This document shows positions 26,291 through 34,939 of a stretch of DNA of 64,000 nt, in pieces. A program made the translations under genes and the position numbers. The notes under the pieces are model-generated. The model searched no databases and was not told where the DNA came from. It saw only the letters and a list, made by a program, of their open reading frames with translations. The DNA is from Hyphomicrobium_A sp963726795 (GTDB lineage: Bacteria > Pseudomonadota > Alphaproteobacteria > Rhizobiales > Hyphomicrobiaceae): the NCBI GenBank assembly GCA_963726795.1, contig CAVSDD010000004.1, positions 310,001-374,000 on the forward strand, written 5' to 3'. How positions within the stretch are numbered: the stretch's first letter is position 1; each line of letters starts with the position of its first letter.

Positions 26291-26337
26291 CCTGAAATCA
26301 GGATAGCTGCGGTTGAGGGTAGCGACTATAGGCTACC
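26291..26337. promoter_or_regulatory. Inverted repeats between the LysR gene and glcD
   Basis: Two dyads lie in the divergent spacer: CCTGA-AA-TCAGG at 26291-26302 and GGTAGC-N8-GCTACC at 26318-26337. LysR regulators bind interrupted dyads near position -65 of their targets. Either could be the recognition or activation site for the LysR protein. There is no further evidence. Confidence 0.4.
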
Positions 26338-26449
26338 TGCTTAAGCCTCGAAAATTGTACTGTTGCACAACGCGCGTCGGATCGTCGCCAAATTCGGTTG
26401 CGAATTTGGAAGTCTGGATTTCTCGCTTGTGTGGTGCACGGGAGCGGAC

Positions 26450-27913
26450 ATGTCGCTGGTCAAATTGCAAGAACCCGACCGGGAGGTCATTTCCCGCCGC
26501 GACGCAATCGTCGGCGATCTCGTACAGTTGATCGGCGCTGAAGCCGTGATCGCCGACGTGGAAGGCCGGCGCACGTTCGAAGCCGATGCGCTCAGCGGCT
26601 ACCGCTGTCTGCCGCTCGCCGTCGTGCTCCCGCGCACCACCGACGAAGTGTCGAAGCTCCTCAAATACTGCCACCAGAATCGCATCAAGGTCGTGCCCCG
26701 CGGCGCCGGCACCTCGCTGTGCGGAGGCGCGTTGCCGGCGGAAGATGCGATTGTCGTAGGCATTTCGCGCATGACACGCCTGATCGAGACCGATTTCGTC
26801 AACCGCACGATCAGCGTCGAAACGGGCATCACCAATCTCGCGGTGACCGAAGCTGTCTCCGCCGAGGGCTTCTTCTACGCGCCAGACCCATCGAGCCAGC
26901 TCGCCTGCACCATCGGCGGAAATCTCGCCATGAATTCGGGGGGCGCCCACTGCCTAAAGTACGGCGTCACCACCAACAATGTGCTGGGCGTGCGCATGGT
27001 GATGATGGACGGCGAGATCGTGGAAATCGGCGGTCCACACCTCGACGCCGAAGGCTACGACTTCCTGGCTCTCATCGTCGGGTCGGAAGGCCAGTTCGGC
27101 ATCATCACCGAGGCGACGTTACGGATTTTGCCCAAGCCGCAGGCCGCCTGGCCCATCCTGTTTGGCTTCGGCTCGAGCGAGGCCGCGGGACGCTGCGTGG
27201 CCGCGATCATCGCCTCCGGCGTTATTCCCGTCGCCATCGAGTTCATGGACAAACCGGCCATCGAGGTCGCCGAGGCCTATGCCAAGGCCGGATACCCGCT
27301 CGACGTCGAGGCGCTGCTCATCGTTGAGGTGGAGGGCTTCGAGGACGAAATCGCGCGGCTGCAGCGTGACATCGTGGAGATCGCCAAGGGCTTTCACCCC
27401 AAGGTGATCGACGCGAGCACGTCGGCTGAGCATTCGGAGCGCATCTGGAAAGGGCGCAAGGCGGCCTTCGGGGCGATGGGGCGCATCTCCGACTATTACT
27501 GCATGGACGGCGTCATACCGCTGTCGCGCCTGGCCGAAGTGCTGGCTGAGATTGCTCACATCTGCGCGCATCATCGCCTGAAGGTGGCGAACGTCTTCCA
27601 CGCCGGCGACGGAAACCTGCATCCGTTGATCCTGTACGACAGCAATAACGCGGATGAGACGCGCCGGGCCGAGCTTGCGGGTGCGGACATCCTCAAGGTG
27701 TGTGTCGCGGCGGGAGGTTGCCTCACCGGCGAGCACGGCGTCGGCATCGAGAAGCGCGATCTGATGGGCGTTCAGTTCACCGCGGCCGATCTTGCGGTGC
27801 AGATGCGGATCAAGAGCGTGTTCGACCCGGCCTGGCTGTTAAATCCCGGCAAGGTCTTTCCGCTCGATGCCAGCTTGCCGGCGGCGGTTGCGGCTACGGA
27901 CCAGGCGGCGTGA
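26450..27913 (+). CDS. glcD: Glycolate oxidase subunit GlcD-like FAD-linked oxidase
   Basis: 487 residues from ATG 26450 with GGGAGCGG upstream; an upstream in-frame TTG is rejected. It has a PCMH-type FAD domain: VVPRGAGTSLCGGALP, APDPSSQLACTIGGNLAMNSGG and VGSEGQFGIITEATL. The C-terminal FAD-oxidase domain contains VFHAGDGNLHPLIL and TGEHGVGIEKRDLM, ending LLNPGKVFP. GlcD oxidises glycolate (or D-lactate) and passes electrons through GlcE and GlcF. The gene order glcD-glcE-glcF follows. Confidence 0.95.
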   Translation: MSLVKLQEPDREVISRRDAIVGDLVQLIGAEAVIADVEGRRTFEADALSGYRCLPLAVVLPRTTDEVSKLLKYCHQNRIKVVPRGAGTSLCGGALPAEDAIVVGISRMTRLIETDFVNRTISVETGITNLAVTEAVSAEGFFYAPDPSSQLACTIGGNLAMNSGGAHCLKYGVTTNNVLGVRMVMMDGEIVEIGGPHLDAEGYDFLALIVGSEGQFGIITEATLRILPKPQAAWPILFGFGSSEAAGRCVAAIIASGVIPVAIEFMDKPAIEVAEAYAKAGYPLDVEALLIVEVEGFEDEIARLQRDIVEIAKGFHPKVIDASTSAEHSERIWKGRKAAFGAMGRISDYYCMDGVIPLSRLAEVLAEIAHICAHHRLKVANVFHAGDGNLHPLILYDSNNADETRRAELAGADILKVCVAAGGCLTGEHGVGIEKRDLMGVQFTAADLAVQMRIKSVFDPAWLLNPGKVFPLDASLPAAVAATDQAA

Positions 27914-27926
27914 GGGAGGCCTCGCT

Positions 27927-29147
27927 TTGAGCGAAGTACAACGACCCGCTGCCGATTGGGAGCTGCAGTTCATGGTCGCGGGCTGCGCTGAGCGCAAGAT
28001 CCCGCTCGAGATCGTGGGCTCGGGCTCCAAGCGCGGCGTTGGACGACCGATCGATGCCGCGATGACGGTGACGACGTCGGCGATCCGCGGCATCACTCTT
28101 TATGAGCCGAGCGAGCTCGTGATGTCGGCGCGGGCCGGCACGCCCGTCTCGCTCGTCGAGGCGGAACTCGCCGCGCGGGGACAGATGCTGGCGTTCGAGC
28201 CGATCGATCTTGGTCCGGCGACCGGGGGTCCGCAGGGGGCGCAGACGATCGGCGCCGTATTTGCGACCAATCTTTCCGGCGCGCGGCGCCTCCAGACCGG
28301 TGCTGCACGTGATCATCTGATCGGCGTCAAAGGCGTGAACGGGCGGGCGGAGACGTTCCAGTCGGGCGGCCGGGTGATGAAGAACGTGACCGGCTATGAT
28401 GTGGCGCGTGGTCTCGCCGGCAGCTGGGGGACGCTCGCGATCCTCACCGAAGTGACGTTCAAGGTGGTGCCCTGGCCCGAGACGGCGGCGACGATCGTCT
28501 TCCTCGGTCTGCCCGACAATCTGGCGATCGAGCTCATGTCGACGGCGATGGCGCTTCCGGTGGAGGTATCGGGCGCGGTCCACCTGCAGGCGGGTGTCGT
28601 GGCGCGGCTGGCTCACGCCGGCCTCAAGACCATGGGCAAATCGGTGACGGCGCTAAGGCTTGAGAATTTCGCCGCCGCCGTTGCCGGCCGCAAGCAGCGC
28701 CTCAAGGAGGCGCTCAAGGTCTACGGCAAGTCGATGGAGCTCGATCACCGCGACACGCTCGAGTTCTGGGGCGAGCTGCGGCGCCTCTCGGTGATGCCGA
28801 ACCGGCAGACGCAGCTGTGGCGCATCTCGACCAAGCCGACGACGGCGCCCAAGCTCGTCGCTGCCATAAAGCGCTACATGCCAGCCGAAGCCTACTACGA
28901 CTGGGCGGGTGGGCTCGTGTGGCTCGAGGTACCGGCGACGGCGGACGCTGGCACCACCGAGGTGCGGCGGGTCGCGGCAATTCACGGCGGACATGCAACG
29001 CTGATCCGCGCCGAGCCGGGAGTGCGGGCGTCGGTCGAGGTCTTTCAGCCGCTGAGCCCCGCGCTTGAGCGCTTGACGCGCCAGTTGAAGCAGGCATTCG
29101 ATCCTGCCGGCATACTCAATCCCGGCCGCATGTACGCCAACGTCTGA
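27927..29147 (+). CDS. glcE: Glycolate oxidase subunit GlcE-like FAD-binding protein
   Basis: 406 residues from a TTG at 27927, 13 bp after the glcD stop, preceded by GGGAGG; no ATG gives a better N-terminus. It is a shorter PCMH FAD domain protein with VGSGSKRGVGRP, GGPQGAQTIGAVFATNLSGARR, GVNGRAETFQSGGRVMKNVTGYD (in parts) and the terminal AFDPAGILNPGRMYAN. It lacks the extended catalytic C-terminus of GlcD, as expected for GlcE. It functions with GlcD and GlcF. Confidence 0.94.
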   Translation: MSEVQRPAADWELQFMVAGCAERKIPLEIVGSGSKRGVGRPIDAAMTVTTSAIRGITLYEPSELVMSARAGTPVSLVEAELAARGQMLAFEPIDLGPATGGPQGAQTIGAVFATNLSGARRLQTGAARDHLIGVKGVNGRAETFQSGGRVMKNVTGYDVARGLAGSWGTLAILTEVTFKVVPWPETAATIVFLGLPDNLAIELMSTAMALPVEVSGAVHLQAGVVARLAHAGLKTMGKSVTALRLENFAAAVAGRKQRLKEALKVYGKSMELDHRDTLEFWGELRRLSVMPNRQTQLWRISTKPTTAPKLVAAIKRYMPAEAYYDWAGGLVWLEVPATADAGTTEVRRVAAIHGGHATLIRAEPGVRASVEVFQPLSPALERLTRQLKQAFDPAGILNPGRMYANV

Positions 29148-29154
29148 GGAAGCG

Positions 29155-30522
29155 ATGCAGACCAAGATACGGCCCGACGAGCTCGCCGATCCTCGTATCG
29201 CGGAAGCCGACGCGATCCTGCGCCGCTGCGTGCATTGCGGGCTGTGCATCGCCGTCTGCCCCACCTACTTGCTGCTGGGCGATGAGCGTGACAGCCCGCG
29301 CGGGCGCATCTATCTGATCAAATCGATGCTGGAGGGCGACAACAAGGTCGGCCCCGAGCTCAAGACCCACGTCGACCGCTGCCTCTCGTGCCTGTCGTGC
29401 ATGAGCACCTGCCCGAGCGGCGTCGACTACATGCACCTCGTCGATTACGCGCGCGAGCGCATCGAGACGAGCGGCCAGCGCACCTTCAGAGAGCGGTTCA
29501 TGCGCCGCCTGCTGGCGATGACGCTGCCATATCCGCAGCGCTTCAGGCTGGCGCTGCAGCTGGCCCCGCTCGGGCGCCCGTGGACCAAGTTCCTGCGCCG
29601 CGTCGGGATGAAGGAGCTCGCCGCCATGATCGAGCTGGCGCCCGCAGTGCTGCCGCCCTCGCCGCGCTACGAAGGCCCCGGCACCGCGGCCACCGAGGAG
29701 GAACGCCGCGCCCGCGTGATCCTATTGACCGGCTGTGCCCAGCAGGTGCTGCGCCCCGGCATCAACGATTCAACGATCCGCCTTCTCGCGCGCCGCGGCG
29801 TCGACGTCGTCGTTTCGCCGGGCCAGGGCTGCTGCGGGGCGCTGACGCATCACCTGGGCGAGGAGGAAGCCGCGCTCGTCCACGCCAAGCGCAACATCGA
29901 CGCCTGGTCCAAGGAGCTGGCGAGAGGGCCGATCGACGCCATCATCGCCAACGCGTCCGGCTGCGGCACGATGATCAAGGACTACGGCTACCTGCTCAAA
30001 CGCGATCCCGAATTCGCCGCCCGCGCCGCGCGCCTGTCCGAGCTCGCCCGCGACATCTGCGAGTTCGTCGGCACCACGTATGATCTGGGGCCACCGCGGC
30101 GCTGGTCGTCATTGCGGGTCGCCTACCACCCGTCCTGCTCGCTGCAGCATGGCCAGCGCGTCGTCGAGGAGCCGCGCGCGTTGCTGGTCAAGGCCGGGTT
30201 CAGCGTCGTCGACATCCCCGAGGCGCACATCTGCTGCGGCTCGGCCGGCACCTACAACATCCTGCAGCCCGATCTCGCGCAGGCGCTGCGCGAGCGTAAG
30301 GCCAAGAACATCAAGCGCGTGAAGTCCGACCTCGTCGCGACCGGCAACATCGGCTGCATCGCGCAGCTCGCGGGCAAGCTCGACGTACCGGTGGTGCATA
30401 CGGTCGAGCTGTTGGACTGGGCCTATGGCGGTCCGGTACCGCAGGGGCTCGAGCCGTTGGCGCGCTTCATGTCGAATGTGCCTGAGCCGCGGCGCCAGGT
30501 CGAAGACTACATCCACGCCTAG
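29155..30522 (+). CDS. glcF: Glycolate oxidase iron-sulfur subunit GlcF
   Basis: 455 residues from ATG 29155, 7 bp after glcE. Two 4Fe-4S motifs open the protein: CVHCGLCIAVCP (about 25-36) and CLSCLSCMSTCP (about 79-90). Two CCG domains follow, with GQGCCGALTHHLG, SGCGTMIKDYG, YHPSCSLQHGQ and EAHICCGSAGTYN, then GNIGCIAQLA. Membrane-associated, it passes electrons from GlcD to the quinone pool or another carrier. It completes a glcDEF operon. Confidence 0.95.
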   Translation: MQTKIRPDELADPRIAEADAILRRCVHCGLCIAVCPTYLLLGDERDSPRGRIYLIKSMLEGDNKVGPELKTHVDRCLSCLSCMSTCPSGVDYMHLVDYARERIETSGQRTFRERFMRRLLAMTLPYPQRFRLALQLAPLGRPWTKFLRRVGMKELAAMIELAPAVLPPSPRYEGPGTAATEEERRARVILLTGCAQQVLRPGINDSTIRLLARRGVDVVVSPGQGCCGALTHHLGEEEAALVHAKRNIDAWSKELARGPIDAIIANASGCGTMIKDYGYLLKRDPEFAARAARLSELARDICEFVGTTYDLGPPRRWSSLRVAYHPSCSLQHGQRVVEEPRALLVKAGFSVVDIPEAHICCGSAGTYNILQPDLAQALRERKAKNIKRVKSDLVATGNIGCIAQLAGKLDVPVVHTVELLDWAYGGPVPQGLEPLARFMSNVPEPRRQVEDYIHA

Positions 30523-30526
30523 CCCA

Positions 30527-31357
30527 TTGACCGAGCCTCCCGCCGCAACGCCGCCGCCGACCGACCGCCGCGACCAGCACGGTCCGTTCGACATCATCGG
30601 CGACGTGCACGGCTGCGCGGACGAGTTGGTCGAGCTGCTGCAGCGGCTCGGATACGGCGTGCGCCTCGTCGGAACCGGGGACAAGCGCCGCGTGATCACT
30701 ACGGCGCCGCGCGGCCGCCGCGTCATCTTCGTGGGTGATTTCGTCGATCGCGGCCCCAATTCGATGGACGTGCTGCGCATCGCCATGGCGATGATCGGCG
30801 CCGGCCAGGCGCTTGGCGTGGTCGGCAACCACGACGACCGGTTTTTGCGCTGGCTCAAGGGCAACGACGTGAAGCTGAGCCACGGACTGCAGGACACCGT
30901 CACGCAGTACGTGTGCCAGGGCGCGGATTTTCACGCAGCGATCCGCCCGTTCCTCGAAGGCCTGCCGTATCATCTTTGGCTCGAGGACGGAGCGCTCGCG
31001 GTCGCGCATGCCGGGGTGAAGCCGGAGATGCTGGGGCGCACCTCGCCCGCCGTGCGCGCTTTTTGCCTCTACGGCGAGACGTCGGGCAAGCTCGACGCCG
31101 ACGGCCTGCCGGAGCGCTTCAGCTGGGCGGCTGATTATCGCGGCACGGCTACGGTCATCTACGGCCATACGCCGGTCGCCGACGCTCAATGGGAGGGCAA
31201 CACGATCTGCCTCGATACGGGCTGCGTTTACGGCAACAAGCTCACAGCGCTGCGCTGGCCCGAGCGCGAGATCGTCACGGTGCCGGCGCACAAAGCCTAT
31301 GCGGCGCTGCGCCGCCCGCTTGGACTGCCGCCGCCGCGGCCACGGCCCGCAGCTTAA
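30527..31357 (+). CDS. Calcineurin-type metallophosphoesterase (ApaH/PrpE-like)
   Basis: 276 residues from a TTG at 30527, 4 bp after the glcF stop; the ribosome binding site is poor and the exact start is uncertain. Metal-binding motifs are in order: DIIGDVHGCADEL, GDFVDRGPNS, GNHDDRFL, a later HAGVKPEM and YGHTPV. This set fits the serine/threonine phosphatase / diadenosine-tetraphosphatase (PrpE/ApaH) branch. It is likely translated from the glc transcript but no functional link to glycolate is evident. Confidence 0.85.
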   Translation: MTEPPAATPPPTDRRDQHGPFDIIGDVHGCADELVELLQRLGYGVRLVGTGDKRRVITTAPRGRRVIFVGDFVDRGPNSMDVLRIAMAMIGAGQALGVVGNHDDRFLRWLKGNDVKLSHGLQDTVTQYVCQGADFHAAIRPFLEGLPYHLWLEDGALAVAHAGVKPEMLGRTSPAVRAFCLYGETSGKLDADGLPERFSWAADYRGTATVIYGHTPVADAQWEGNTICLDTGCVYGNKLTALRWPEREIVTVPAHKAYAALRRPLGLPPPRPRPAA

Positions 31358-31472
31358 GCTCGTGCGCAGATCGGGCGGCGTTTGCGCGCGAATTGCAAAT
31401 CGCTATAAGGCTCGACCTGACAGGCTCGCCTGACAACACGGCGGTCGGCGCGAAAAAAGCGGCATCCTCTCC

Positions 31473-33004
31473 ATGGCAAAACCGAACAAAGATGCGCGAC
31501 CTGCGGCCCGCCTGCCGAAAGGCCTTCGTGATGTGGGCGCGGCTGAACTGCGCGCGCAGCGGGAGATGATCGAGAAAATCCGCGGCGTGTATGAGCGCTA
31601 CGGCTTCGAGCCGCTGGAGACGCCTGCGTTTGAATACACGGACGCGCTCGGAAAATTCCTGCCGGACCAGGACCGGCCGAACGCGGGGGTTTTCTCCCTG
31701 CAAGACGAAGATGAGCAGTGGCTGTCGCTGCGCTACGATCTGACCGCGCCGCTTGCGCGCTATGTGGCGCAGAATTTTCAGGACATGACCAAGCCCTTCC
31801 GCCGCTACGCGGTCGGGCCGGTGTGGCGCAACGAGAAGCCGGGGCCGGGGCGCTTTCGCCAGTTCCTGCAGTTCGACGCCGACACGGTGGGGGCCGAGAG
31901 CGTGGCTGCGGACGCGGAGATGTGCATGCTCGCGGCCGACACGCTGGAAGCGCTCGGGCTCAAGCGCGGCGAGTACGTCGATCAAGGTCAACAACCGAAA
32001 GGTTCTGGATGGCCTGAGACAGGCGATTGGTCTAGGCGGCGTTGAGAATGATGCGCCGTTGGCTCACCGTTATGCGAGCCCTCGACAAGCGCGATCGCCT
32101 GGGCATTCCAGGTGTGCGCGATCTGCTTGGAAAAGGACGGAAAGACGAGAGCGGTGATTTCACGGAGGGTGCACGAGCTCTCGAAGGAGCAGATCAGACG
32201 ACATCCTCGATTATCACAGTTGGCAAAAGCCGATCGAGTCAGATCCGCCACAGGAACTACGGGCACGCTCCCATCCAGCGATAGGCTACTCGTTCAGATG
32301 ATGCCAATGTTCATGGATACGGTACTGGCCGAGCTGGCATCACGAATTCGAACAATTTGATCTCGTCGAGGCGGCAGGGTATCGGACAACCGAATTACGA
32401 ATTCGACCCCTCGGTGGTCCGTGGGCTCGAGTACTATACCGGCCCGGTGTTCGAGGCAGAGCTGACCTTCGAGGTGAAGGACGAGAAGGGCAACCCTGTG
32501 CGCTTCGGCTCGGTTGGCGGCGGTGGTCGCTACGATGGGCTCGTCGAGCGCTTCACCGGCCAGAAGGTGCCTGCGACCGGTTTTTCCATCGGCGTCTCGC
32601 GGCTTCAGGCGGCTCTCCACTTGCTCGGCTCCGCCGAGACCGCCGCGCACGGCCCCGTCGTCGTGACGGTGATGGAGAAAGACCACCTCGCCGACTACCA
32701 GAAGTTGGTGCAGACGCTGCGCGACGCGAACATTCCCGCCGAGCTCTACCTCGGCAACCCGAAGAAATTCGGCAAGCAGCTGGAATACGCGGACAAGCGC
32801 GGCTCGCCGTGCGTCGTCATCCAAGGCTCGGACGAGCGCGCCAAGGGCGAAGTGCTGCTCAAGGACATGATTGAAGGCGCAAAGGCCGCCGCCGCCATTT
32901 CCGATAACAAGGAATGGAAGGAAGCGCGCCCCGCGCAGGTTTCAGTCGACGAGAAGAACCTCGTCTCAGAGGTGAAGGCGATCCTGGCGCGCCACGGCCG
33001 CTAG
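31473..33004 (+). pseudogene. hisS: Histidyl-tRNA synthetase HisS with a cluster of frameshifts in the middle
   Basis: The N-terminal third (to 31979) is intact, with LPKGLRDV, YDLTAPLARYVA and GPVWRNEKPGPGRFRQF. From about 31980 to 32400 the homology hops between frames: IKVNNRKVLDG, then RRWLTVMRALDK plus GKGRKDESGDFTEGA, then ELSKEQI, then EQFDLVEAAGY, then DPSVVRGLEYYTGPVFEAEL. Each change is net +1. After 32400 it is intact again, with VGGGGRYDGLVERF and the anticodon-binding domain. Removing five bases yields 508 residues, normal for this class. As written no functional enzyme is made. HisS is essential, so a base-calling error or a second copy elsewhere is expected. Confidence 0.93.
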
Positions 33005-33009
33005 ACTTT

Positions 33010-34479
33010 TCACGCCGCGACTTTGACCACATCGATCGGCGCGTGTAGCCGCCACAGCAGGTGGTTGCCCGCATATCTGTACTCCGTCGAGCCGCCAACG
33101 GAGGCGCCGACGAGCTGCTCGAGCACCGTACGTCCGAACCCTGAGCCCTTCGCCTTGCTAGGATCGGCTATTGCTGTCTCCTCATCCCATTCGAGGCAGA
33201 GCATCGGCACGGAGTTCTTGTCCTCGACGTGCCAGCGTACATGCAGTCGTCCGCCCGTGGTCTTGATATCGCCGTGCTTGGTCGCGTTGGTCGCAAGCTC
33301 GTGCAACGCGAGCCCGATGCTTTGCGCCACCTCGGGCTTTATCGTGAGCGGAGGGCCTTCGACCTCGACGCGCGATTCGTCGAAGCCGAACGGTTCGAGG
33401 TGCGAGCGTACGAGATCGCCCAGCGAGACGCCGTGCCAATCGGCCCGCACCAGAAGATCGTGCGAGCGGGCAAGACCATGGATGCGCTCGACAAAATCGA
33501 GCGCCTGGGTCTTGGGATCGCGGCGGTCATCGAAGGTCCGCCGCGCGAGGGATGAAATCACGGCGAGCAAATTCTTGGTCCGGTGCGAGAGCTCGCGCAT
33601 GATCAGGTTGGAGTGCTGCTCGGCGCGCTTGCGGGCTGAGATGTCCTCGTTCATGCCGACCCACTCGCTCAGCGTGCCGTCTGGCTCGAACAGCGGCACG
33701 CCGCGTGCGTTGGTCCACCGGTAGTCGCCGTCGGCCTCCTTGATGCGATAGTCGACGTTGTACGTGGTCTTGTTCGCGACCGCCTCGCGCCAGGCGGCGA
33801 GGGCCAGGGGGCGGTCGTCGGGATGGATCGCGTTGAGCCAGCCCGCGCCCCTCCATTGGTCGTACGATTGGCCGGTGAAGGCGCGCCAGGTGGGTGAATT
33901 GTCCATGACCTGTCCGTCGGGACTGGTGGTCCAGAAAATCTGGGCCGAGGCCTTTATCAGCGCTTCGAGCCGCGCCTTCGCGCGCTCCAGCTCGCGAGTG
34001 CGGTCGGCGACGCGTGCTTCGAGGTCGGCACGGGCGGTGCGCAAGTCGCCCAACACAGACTCACGCGCAGAAATCGCCTCGCGCAGCCCGGTGTTGGCAT
34101 TTTGCAAGGCGCGCGGGCTGGGCAGCGCGACGGCTTTGGGTATGAGGGGGAAGATCATGATCGCGGTAACGACCGATACGATCGCGGTCAGCGCCTTGAG
34201 GAAGCCCTGCGTCTCGTAGATCGGCCACCACAGGGTCACCATCTGGATGAGATGTGTCAGGCCGCACAAAAAGATGAATGCGGCAAACAGGATGGCGAGG
34301 GGGCGCAATTCGAGGTCGGGGCGCTGGCGCAGGAAGAGCCAGATCGCGGCAGGGATCGCGAAGTAGGCGGCGAAGATCAGCAGGTCGGAGCCGGCGTGCA
34401 GCACGACCAGCCATGGCTTCCACAATAGGCAGTAGCCATGCGCCATGTAGGACGCGTGATCGATCATGTCGTGAATCAT
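33010..34479 (-). CDS. HWE histidine kinase with ETR1-like ethylene-binding membrane domain and PAS
   Basis: 489 residues from ATG 34479 with GGAGGAG ideally placed; the longer open frame is rejected. Residues about 15-115 hold three membrane helices resembling the plant ethylene receptor: SDLLIFAAYFAIP and LCGLTH. The ETR1 residues Asp25, Tyr32, Ile35, Pro36, Cys65 and His69 correspond to 32, 39, 42, 43, 72 and 76, a constant offset of 7. A coiled linker (about 130-175), a PAS domain (about 173-283, HPDDRPLA) and an HWE kinase follow: phospho-acceptor ELSHRTKNLLAVI (His299), ELATNATKHG and EWDEE. It is a likely copper-dependent ethylene (or similar small ligand) sensor. The partner regulator is not adjacent. 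Confidence 0.9.
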   Translation of the reverse strand: MIHDMIDHASYMAHGYCLLWKPWLVVLHAGSDLLIFAAYFAIPAAIWLFLRQRPDLELRPLAILFAAFIFLCGLTHLIQMVTLWWPIYETQGFLKALTAIVSVVTAIMIFPLIPKAVALPSPRALQNANTGLREAISARESVLGDLRTARADLEARVADRTRELERAKARLEALIKASAQIFWTTSPDGQVMDNSPTWRAFTGQSYDQWRGAGWLNAIHPDDRPLALAAWREAVANKTTYNVDYRIKEADGDYRWTNARGVPLFEPDGTLSEWVGMNEDISARKRAEQHSNLIMRELSHRTKNLLAVISSLARRTFDDRRDPKTQALDFVERIHGLARSHDLLVRADWHGVSLGDLVRSHLEPFGFDESRVEVEGPPLTIKPEVAQSIGLALHELATNATKHGDIKTTGGRLHVRWHVEDKNSVPMLCLEWDEETAIADPSKAKGSGFGRTVLEQLVGASVGGSTEYRYAGNHLLWRLHAPIDVVKVAA

Positions 34480-34731
34480 CAAAACTCCTCCGCGGGCGCT
34501 CGCGAGGGCACCTTGGCCGGGATCATACCTCCCGTTTGTGAGCAAGAACCGAATACGGAGGAAATCGGGCCATAAACCGCGGGCAATCCGACATGTCGGG
34601 GGAGACAAACGGGGATGTCGGGGGTTTAAGGGTGGTTCAAAGCCGTCACAAAATGGGTTGCGTGACGGGCCGCTAACCAGTTGCCGTGTAGCTTGTGAAG
34701 CTGAATTTGGGGTCGCAAAAAGGAGCGTCAG

Positions 34732-34938
34732 ATGGCCTTCGAGAACATCAAAGCCGAGCTCGGCCTGCTGCTGACGCGCATGCAAAACGAGCCCGAGGAT
34801 AAGCACGAGCTCTATCTTCAGGTCATGGAAAAGCTGAACGAACTCAAAGCCTTCGGTATGCCGTTGCCGCAGGATCTGGTGGCGCTCGAGAAGGCGCTTG
34901 GGGAAGAGTTCGACGCCGAGCTGCCCGACAAGAAATAG
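34732..34938 (+). CDS. Conserved small protein, unknown function
   Basis: 68 residues; ATG 34732 with AAAAGGAG upstream. It is a charged, helical protein (AFENIKAELGLLLTRMQ, MEKLNELKAFGMPLPQDL, LEKALGEEFDAEL) that resembles short conserved proteins widespread in Hyphomicrobiales, but I know of no assigned function. No cysteines or membrane segments. It is divergent from the ethylene-receptor-like kinase and abuts the stop codon of the glycosyltransferase on the other strand. Confidence 0.8.
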   Translation: MAFENIKAELGLLLTRMQNEPEDKHELYLQVMEKLNELKAFGMPLPQDLVALEKALGEEFDAELPDKK

Positions 34939-34939
34939 C

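Noticed and set aside
31981..32400. Mobile element insertion as cause of the hisS break
   Set aside because: No terminal inverted repeats, target duplication or transposase-like sequence; HisRS homology persists through the region in changing frames, so this is indel damage, not an insertion.
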